From positions 1-64,000 of the forward strand of contig NW_025939599.1 in assembly GCF_000764305.2 (NCBI RefSeq): a DNA stretch of 64,000 nt, written 5' to 3'. The notes under the pieces were generated by a model that worked only from the letters and a program-made list of their open reading frames with translations, was not told where the DNA came from and searched no databases. Made by a program: the position numbers and the translations under genes. The stretch comes from Hyalella azteca. Its lineage: Eukaryota > Arthropoda > Malacostraca > Amphipoda > Hyalellidae. Each line of letters opens with the position of its first letter. The stretch's first letter is position 1. Shown in pieces: positions 57,981 through 64,000 of this stretch.

Positions 57981-60927
57981 TAGCCAGTTTTGAAAGTATG
58001 GCCTTTGGGCTTTTAATCGCAAGAGCAAGAGCATGTTAAGTAGAAGCGGTTACAGCAATTACTTAACTTGATGAGATACCACGCGGAGAGGTGCAACGTA
58101 TAGTCCGTAAAACCAAACCGTCGAAGATAAATGAACGTGTTTGTGCAAACCACTCTTGTTGATTATTAGTATTTATCTCAAGGTCTACGTGTATATATAG
58201 GATTTTCTTACGAACAAATAATCAAAATGCAATTGTAGCCAAAAGTCCAGGCGCTATCCACCGCATAGGCAGTTTAGAAAAGATTAGTCACAAAAATTAC
58301 AAGAATCGGCGACAGGCCAATCTTGCCCATTCTTCAACGCTGAACTAAAATATTCTACTATACTTTATTAATACAGAGTAAAATGCAGAGCCATGAGAGG
58401 TGCCTTGAATTAAAATTAATCAATTAATCATAACAATCATTGAAGATTTCTTCGTCTTTGACAAATAATATATAATGCATAGCATCCACACAGAAAGATG
58501 AATGGGTCAGTTACTGCTGTTCACATTATGGGTCAGTTACTGCTGTTCAAAACAACACAAGACAAACCTCACAAAAGTTCTATATGTATATTACGGAAAT
58601 GTATGATATATCAGACAAAGGTCAGTAAATCAAATAGGCTGATTCAGTTTGGAGTCCCCTTACAATACAACAATAAAATGTGGTGTGTGTCTGAGGGGAA
58701 GTGTCAGTTCCAGGCGACGTATCAGCCATTAGTGCTACATTGTACCTGCCCTCCCCGTACCACTCTATCTATCATTAGTCATTAGTGACACAAGGTTGAC
58801 AGATTACACAACCATTATTGTGGCAATGTTGATTCTACCACTAAACCGCTAAGTAACGGCTCCGCTGTAATCTGCCATTACCTCCTCTTGATATCCGATT
58901 TAGTTAACTTCAGGCAGCCTAAAAATATCTGGCATTCATACTACAATTTCTTTGTCATTTTAGCCCAGTCTCTGCCATCGTGGTCTCTGCCATACCTGCT
59001 AAATGGCACCCGCTAATATTCTATCGATAATTTCTATAATAATCTCATGTCGTTTCTTTCATTGGCCATTGTAAAGACCAGACGTATGATTTAGCTTACT
59101 GTAACAATTTACGAGCTATTACTGCTTCAACGTAATTGCCAGTCTTGTATATGGTGCCTGCCATTACCGCACTATTTCATCTTCCTTTTCGTGCGTCATG
59201 ATACCTGACATCAACTACACCTCTTTATCTGATGTTTATACCACACTCGACAAATCTTTAGTATACCGTTCACTGTCACACCAATCAGAAAGGGTTCTCT
59301 GCTACGTGAATTCTCACAACAACCTAGTACCGCTTTACCCTGGAACCGCTTTTCCATCTCAACCATCAGAAGAAAGCATTCAACATGTTTGTCAAACTGG
59401 GGTTGTCAAACTGAGTGTCCACAATGAGTTCCGATATCTGTTACATACAAATACACCTTCCTTGATTTTCACTTATCTATTCTTAGGGAATTTGGTAATC
59501 AAATATTTGAATAGTGCACTATCCTGATCGAGTGAGTTGGCAAAATTTCTCATCAGGCCAAGTTTTATATTTAGAGCTGGCATTATAATTTTACTACGTT
59601 CAACTAATGCTTCATGAATCTCATGCATCCTTAATTGACACCGAGTTCTGAAGTTTGTTTCTTAAGCAACTCCCATTTTCAGTAATGATCAACCCTAGCT
59701 TGACTATCCCACTCACATATAGAAAGCAACATCACTTAATGTCATCGAGCAGTTATTATAGCACAACAGCACCTTTCTACACATCATCAACAATTTTAAG
59801 GTCAACACAAATAATGTTCTCCACACCTGATCGACCAAGGCTTGCTCCATATTGCCAATTGTTACCTTCAATTCATGTGCATGAGCAATGAAAACTGATG
59901 GTTGACTGATTCCTTCGTGTGAGAGTACAGCTTTGACACTTTTTGCTGAGTCTATTAATTAGCAGTCCCTTTTTTCATTACCACTGAATCTTTTCCTACA
60001 TTAGTTTACCCATCCATCAAACCAGCCCCATTATCAATATTTGGATAATGTATTGAATGTGTTTACTTCTATGTCAACACAATCAATACAAAAATAACAA
60101 TTAACACAAACAATACTCAAAATAACAATCGATACAAAAATAACAGAGCAATACAAAAATAACAATTGGTATCATGATCAGTTCCTACACTCCAAACCAT
60201 TGGTCTAGCAAATAGTAGGGCTCGTTTTTCTATCACGTAACCGGTCTTAAAGTCTGAATTTCAAGAAGTACAACAAATGTGAGGAGCTCAGGGTTGTTCT
60301 TGAGCTCTCAAATTCCAATCGTAATGAGAATGGTAAAGTTCTTCATCACTGGTTTCCGTAAATCATATAATACATATTAGATTGAAATTAATGAGATACG
60401 TTTATGAAATTTCGGTATATGATCTCACACGAGCATATAACACATTTAAAAATGGCATAAAACATATGAAACAAAGAGCCCGCTTACAGAATATGGCAAT
60501 ACATCTACTGCACAACATGAAATTGACCAAAAAGACCTCTGGTGATAACCTGGAAACAATAACTAAACAGACTTTTCCAATATAAGATTCGTGTTCGGCA
60601 ATCTCGAATTATATATTTCAGCAACCTTTGTCTCTGTCACAATTTCTTAGCTGACCAGTGTTATCAACCCGCCTCGCATGACTAGGTAATTTTTCTAATT
60701 TCATATCTTATGCAAAATCACAAGAACTTTTCAACTCGTTTTCGAGCACAGTTCTAGTTGATTAAACGACATAAAACCGAATTTGATGTTTGACAACTTT
60801 GTACTTCATTCGTTTACGCAGTAGTACATTGTTTGACATATACTTCCTCAGAACGCAAGGAACATCTAATACCGCACTGTTTTGCTGTTAATACTGCTCT
60901 TCTGTGACTGCTATCACGTTCATGTAC

Positions 60928-60933
60928 TTTATT
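60928..60933 (-). terminator. Possible polyadenylation signal of lectin gene B (AATAAA)
   Basis: AATAAA on the minus strand lies about 305 bp beyond the stop of lectin gene B. The distance is reasonable, but the hexamer is common in AT-rich DNA. Confidence 0.25.
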
Positions 60934-60946
60934 TGTGACTGCTATT

Positions 60947-60974
60947 ACGGCAATATAGCAAGCTATATTGCCGT
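60947..60974. repeat. Perfect 13-bp stem palindrome
   Basis: ACGGCAATATAGC, a 2-base centre AA, and GCTATATTGCCGT make an almost centre-less perfect inverted repeat of 28 bp. It directly follows a short direct repeat of TGTGACTGCTAT(C/T)ACG. It lies past the end of lectin gene B, next to the possible polyadenylation signal. Confidence 0.85.
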
Positions 60975-61236
60975 GAACTGGCGTATATTCATATGCCTGT
61001 TATGATATAACTGCAAAATTGTACTAACTATTATTGACTTATTGAATGCGCTATTGGTGAGCTGTTATGAAGCTCGTTAATGAATCGTTGTTCACGGTAG
61101 CTTTTGCACTCCAATAACGATCGAATCAACTGATGCTTTTCAGATACTGATAATTAACTGTAAATCTTACCTTTCATTATCTGACGAGTGCATCTATCGT
61201 CACCCCAGTGCCATTATCTTACCTATGCACCTCTCA

Positions 61237-61484
61237 TTACTGCAGTGCACATACATACCAAGCAGTTTCAGAACACAACATGTCTACTAACAACATGTCT
61301 ACTAGGGTGGTTATCATGTTTAATTTGTACATCTTGAATGCGCAGTCCGAGTTGTCATTAGGGTCGTTAGGGCTCCAGACTTCCGAGGCTACCACGCCGG
61401 ACATGACTTGGCCGGTGCGCCAGGTCCACACGGAGTTGTAGCGGTGAACCCCCACGTGGTAGAACACGTAACCCGTTTGACCAG
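61237..61484 (-). CDS. Lectin gene B exon 3
   Basis: The acceptor is CCTTCACACCAG (AG at 61485-61486). The exon reads YHVGVHRYNSVWTWRTGQVM, then the DPN loop, DCAF, the VDML repeat and WYVCALQ before TAA (61237-61239). Confidence 0.85.
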
Positions 61485-61896
61485 CTGGTGTGAAGGAGGG
61501 AGTAGGTGAAAATTGTTAGTAAAAAGTTTGCATCACTAAAAGAAGCGAATAAGTGCGCCCGGGTATCTGCATGGACTCATGAGCTCATGAGTTGAAAGCG
61601 GTAGAATTATTTTTGTAACATTCTCATGTGCGGTTGAAACCTGCGCTATATCAGGCTAACAGGTAATATCATAAGCTCAAAATATTCGCATTATTCCGTA
61701 CTGTGTAGGTAAGACTTTTGCACGACGTAGGCAACGAGCTTCCAGAAGTTGTCGGCGTAGAGAGAGACGAGCTGGGAGCCTCCAGGGCACGAGGCCTGGG
61801 CGACGTCGTACGTGACCTTGTTCGCAACCACATGCACACAACCGACGTCCTCAACCCAGTCGAAGGTGGCCGGGCAGGGTGGGGCTGTCGATGGGG
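61237..61896 (-). CDS. C-type lectin-like gene B, last two exons (5' exon not found)
   Basis: Exons at 61702-61884 (or 61896) and 61237-61484 match exons 2 and 3 of gene A in length, phase, donor (GTACGG) and content. CPATFDWVEDVGC and SCPGGSQLVSLYADNF are shared, as is the closing WYVCALQ, and all six cysteines are present. The long loop has DPN instead of EPN. The stretch that should hold WND is replaced by a 15-bp in-frame tandem duplication (VDMLLVDMLC). Calcium and sugar binding are therefore doubtful; it may be a divergent CTL-like protein or one losing function. No signal-peptide exon was found between 61900 and 64000, so exon 1 is either beyond the window or missing. Confidence 0.78.
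61702..61896 (-). CDS. Lectin gene B exon 2
   Basis: Two in-frame acceptors lie 12 bp apart: CCACCTACAG (exon start 61896) and CATCGACAG (exon start 61884). The inner one gives 183 nt, as in gene A; the outer one adds PSTA. The outer acceptor has the better pyrimidine context. The donor is CACA|GTACGG. Confidence 0.8.
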
Positions 61897-64000
61897 CTGT
61901 AGGTGGGCTTTGCAGGATCAGCACGCTCAATATTGCCAAATTTTCAGTAGAACATGATTAATTTCCACAAAATTCTGCCTCACCGCAGATCGTATGAGAA
62001 CTTTTTAACAGCCATTACAATAGATGATTACCGTAAATTAGAATTCCCCATAATTGGCGTTTAGTTTTCCACTACGTCTGATTAGAATGTCACACTTCTT
62101 TTTCTAATGCACCTCTGATTATGCTCAATTTATCCAGTGATCGGGATTCTGACGGCTTTTAATGCTATAATGATTATAATACGAAATTTATGTTGACCTC
62201 GTTGTTCATCAATTTATCAAATAGAGAGACCAACCAACCAAAATTAAGAGACCAACCAAACGCATTATGCGGAATTCCATCTTCAATGATGGAAAGATGC
62301 AACCTTCTATTGTTTGTTCCAATTTAACTTATAGAAGACAAAATCGCTCATGTACTTTATTTGGTGGCGCAGCCGTGGACTAAAAGTTTAACTCTTAATT
62401 AACTAAGCCTTGGAGCTAACGCTCAGCCTTGGCATTCAATGACTACACTTAGCCTCAGAACTAGAAGCTGCTCTACGCTGAACCACCGTAATCCAGACAG
62501 ACGACACACTGCTTCCAGATAATTACGCTGTAGGTCATTAGCCAATACTTAAGCATGCTCGCTCATAAGCAGGCAGTTCTGCATCTGGCCTTACCAACTC
62601 CGACCTAATATCTTCTGGGCTAACCTATACATGTTGCCCTGACGCACAACCTTCTTGAAACCAATGACTGGCTCTAACTGCCCACTTTTTCGGCCTCTTC
62701 TACTTCCTGCAGCCAATGAATTTAGGTCCACTCAGGTTGTTTTGGGTGTCGAAATTTTGCACCGTGTGTAGCTTAGGCCAGAAGAGGTTAGGTAGGAATA
62801 GGTTAGGTCAGATTTAGTACGAACCATCTGTACTCGCCCAGGCTTATGCTGCGGTTGCTTTAGGGCACTTGACTTCACAGGCTGCTGTGTTCTCTTGGGT
62901 TCTCACCCACATAAAGGAATATGAACTCAAGTGTTAATTAGGGGCAAAGCGGGACTCTGGCACGAGCCTCCACTCTGGCACTAACTTCCTTTGCAAACAT
63001 GTTGCATCGGGACTCAGAGCAGCTCGAAATTAAATTCAGGATCCTTGGCTTCAAATAATTAAGCACGGGAACACAGACCTCCAATATTGTTGTGATTTGG
63101 TAATAGAAACATTTCTTCGTGTGTCTGACCTATTACGAGTGATTCAGTCAATTTGGTTTTTCAAGTTTGAACGAGTCGCAGCACTGGAATGTGGACTATT
63201 TTGAGAATCTCAGTCAAAGTGTTAAGTATTGACTGAAGACCTGCCGCGCTATTATCACTAAGCAGTGTGTCACAAGAGCCGGATTATGAAAACATCGCTA
63301 AGTACCCGTAGCGACTTACGTGTTGTGCATGCTGCTATGAAGACGCAACTCTATCGGTGATATCATCAAAATATTTGCGCGGGAAGATACGTACAGGAAT
63401 TTGTGCGTAACTTTACGCCTGCTCGGAGGTGTCATAAGCGGAGGAACGAACAACATTTGAATGGGTAAAGCGATTGGTAATCATTTAGTTGCTATTGTCT
63501 AGACTCTACTAGTGTCTAAACTCTAGTATCATTTCAAGGAAAATACTATAATTTTTATCTAGAAAAATATCCCTATTTATTTATACGGAATTATAATAGT
63601 CATTAATCTAATTAATTTTTTTTATCAGTACATTTCGATAGAAAACGAGTCTAATTGGTGGAGTAGATCAATGAATAAATTAACCTTAAGACGAATTCAC
63701 AAGAATTTTACTCTCTTTGCTAATTATACAATATTAATCAGTAAACACTTCTTTTCCCCTTTTGAAACGGCATTTTTCATCGATTTAAAAAAAAGCGTCT
63801 TGGATTCCGTAAAAAGCTACAAATGTTTAATAATTGGACACAGAAGCGTGGCGTTATATGACTCATAATCTCAACAAAGGATGTGAGCGAGCTTTTGATT
63901 GGCTGATGTGCAACGTGGTTTGATAGTACGCTTTTAGCTAATTCCTGCGTTGAGCCAAAGTTTTGATAGTGCCAAAATTAGGGTGCACATACGCAACACG
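61897..64000. other. Right flank without a supported gene
   Basis: The sequence could hold the first intron of lectin gene B, but no leader-like exon was seen. GGTTAGGT-type words occur at 62787-62813, not in an array. Short GCCTTGG(A/C) direct repeats lie near 62405-62440. The end of the window is AT-rich. Confidence 0.4.

Larger units (their letters stand above)
57981..61236. other. Intergenic region downstream of lectin gene B
   Basis: No gene is supported. It includes a 29-bp direct duplication of GGGTCAGTTACTGCTGTTCA (58503 and 58532), a block of ACAAAAATAACAATTNA-type repeats (60075-60175) and a hairpin at 60947-60974. An ATG-initiated plus-strand frame of 109 codons at 59198-59527 has no recognised feature and is composition-neutral. 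TTTATT at 60928-60933 gives AATAAA on the minus strand, a possible polyadenylation signal for gene B. Confidence 0.4.

Noticed and set aside
59198..59527. 109-codon ATG-initiated plus-strand frame
   Set aside because: No domain, no splice partners and no compositional shift from its surroundings; the length is reachable by chance in 64 kb.
62787..62813. GGTTAGGT words suggesting arthropod TTAGG telomeric repeat
   Set aside because: Only two or three scattered occurrences without an array, so not evidence for a telomere or interstitial block.

Overview
This is a eukaryotic nuclear window. It is AT-rich, with few, intron-split coding exons, GT/AG splice sites, microsatellites and minisatellites, and many decayed transposons. 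I infer an arthropod, most likely a crustacean. The reasons are a pair of secreted six-cysteine C-type lectins, a long zinc-finger protein of the CDYxC/HSTEKP type with SUMO-like psi-K-x-E motifs in its 5' exons, and Tc1, hAT, Tigger-like, RTE-like and CR1/jockey-like element remnants. The species call is inference. No bacterial genes, CRISPR arrays or rRNA were seen, and the only tRNA-like sequence is a tRNA-derived element.

Layout. 1-2400: AT-rich, nothing supported. 2407-4623 (minus): C-type lectin gene A in three phase-compatible exons, with a truncated duplicate exon in its second intron and a 15-bp minisatellite inside an inverted repeat just past its stop. 4624-18100: mostly noncoding, with a diverged 1.8-kb duplication (7262-9092 and 11780-13656), several tandem repeats and one unplaced reading frame (16660-17067, minus). 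18110-20340: a tandem duplication with a MITE in one copy only, then a Tigger-like repeat split by an RTE-like LINE tail with its target-site duplication. 22322-23898: a non-autonomous hAT element with 8-bp target-site duplications. 25965-29952 (plus): a gene of unknown family ending in a 1.9-kb exon, with a Tc1/mariner fossil in its intron. 30200-33600: minisatellites and CR1/jockey-like LINE remnants. 36023-41980 (minus): a four-exon, 830-residue zinc-finger gene with 18 fingers of exactly 29 residues, carrying a tRNA-Thr-derived SINE and an 89-bp repeat in its introns. 42000-57240: transposon-rich DNA with several copies of one Tigger-like family. 57267-57540: a GC-rich 37-bp minisatellite. 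61237-61896 (minus): the last two exons of lectin gene B, a paralogue of A.

The two lectins share strand, exon lengths, splice phases and donor sequence, so they descend from one gene duplication. They differ at the sugar-binding loop: A has EPN and WNR, while B has DPN and an in-frame 15-bp duplication where WND should be. They are probably soluble pattern-recognition proteins. The zinc-finger gene and the 646-residue gene look like nuclear proteins and show no functional link to the lectins. The least explained coding unit is the 646-residue gene, whose two candidate cassette exons would together close the main reading frame.
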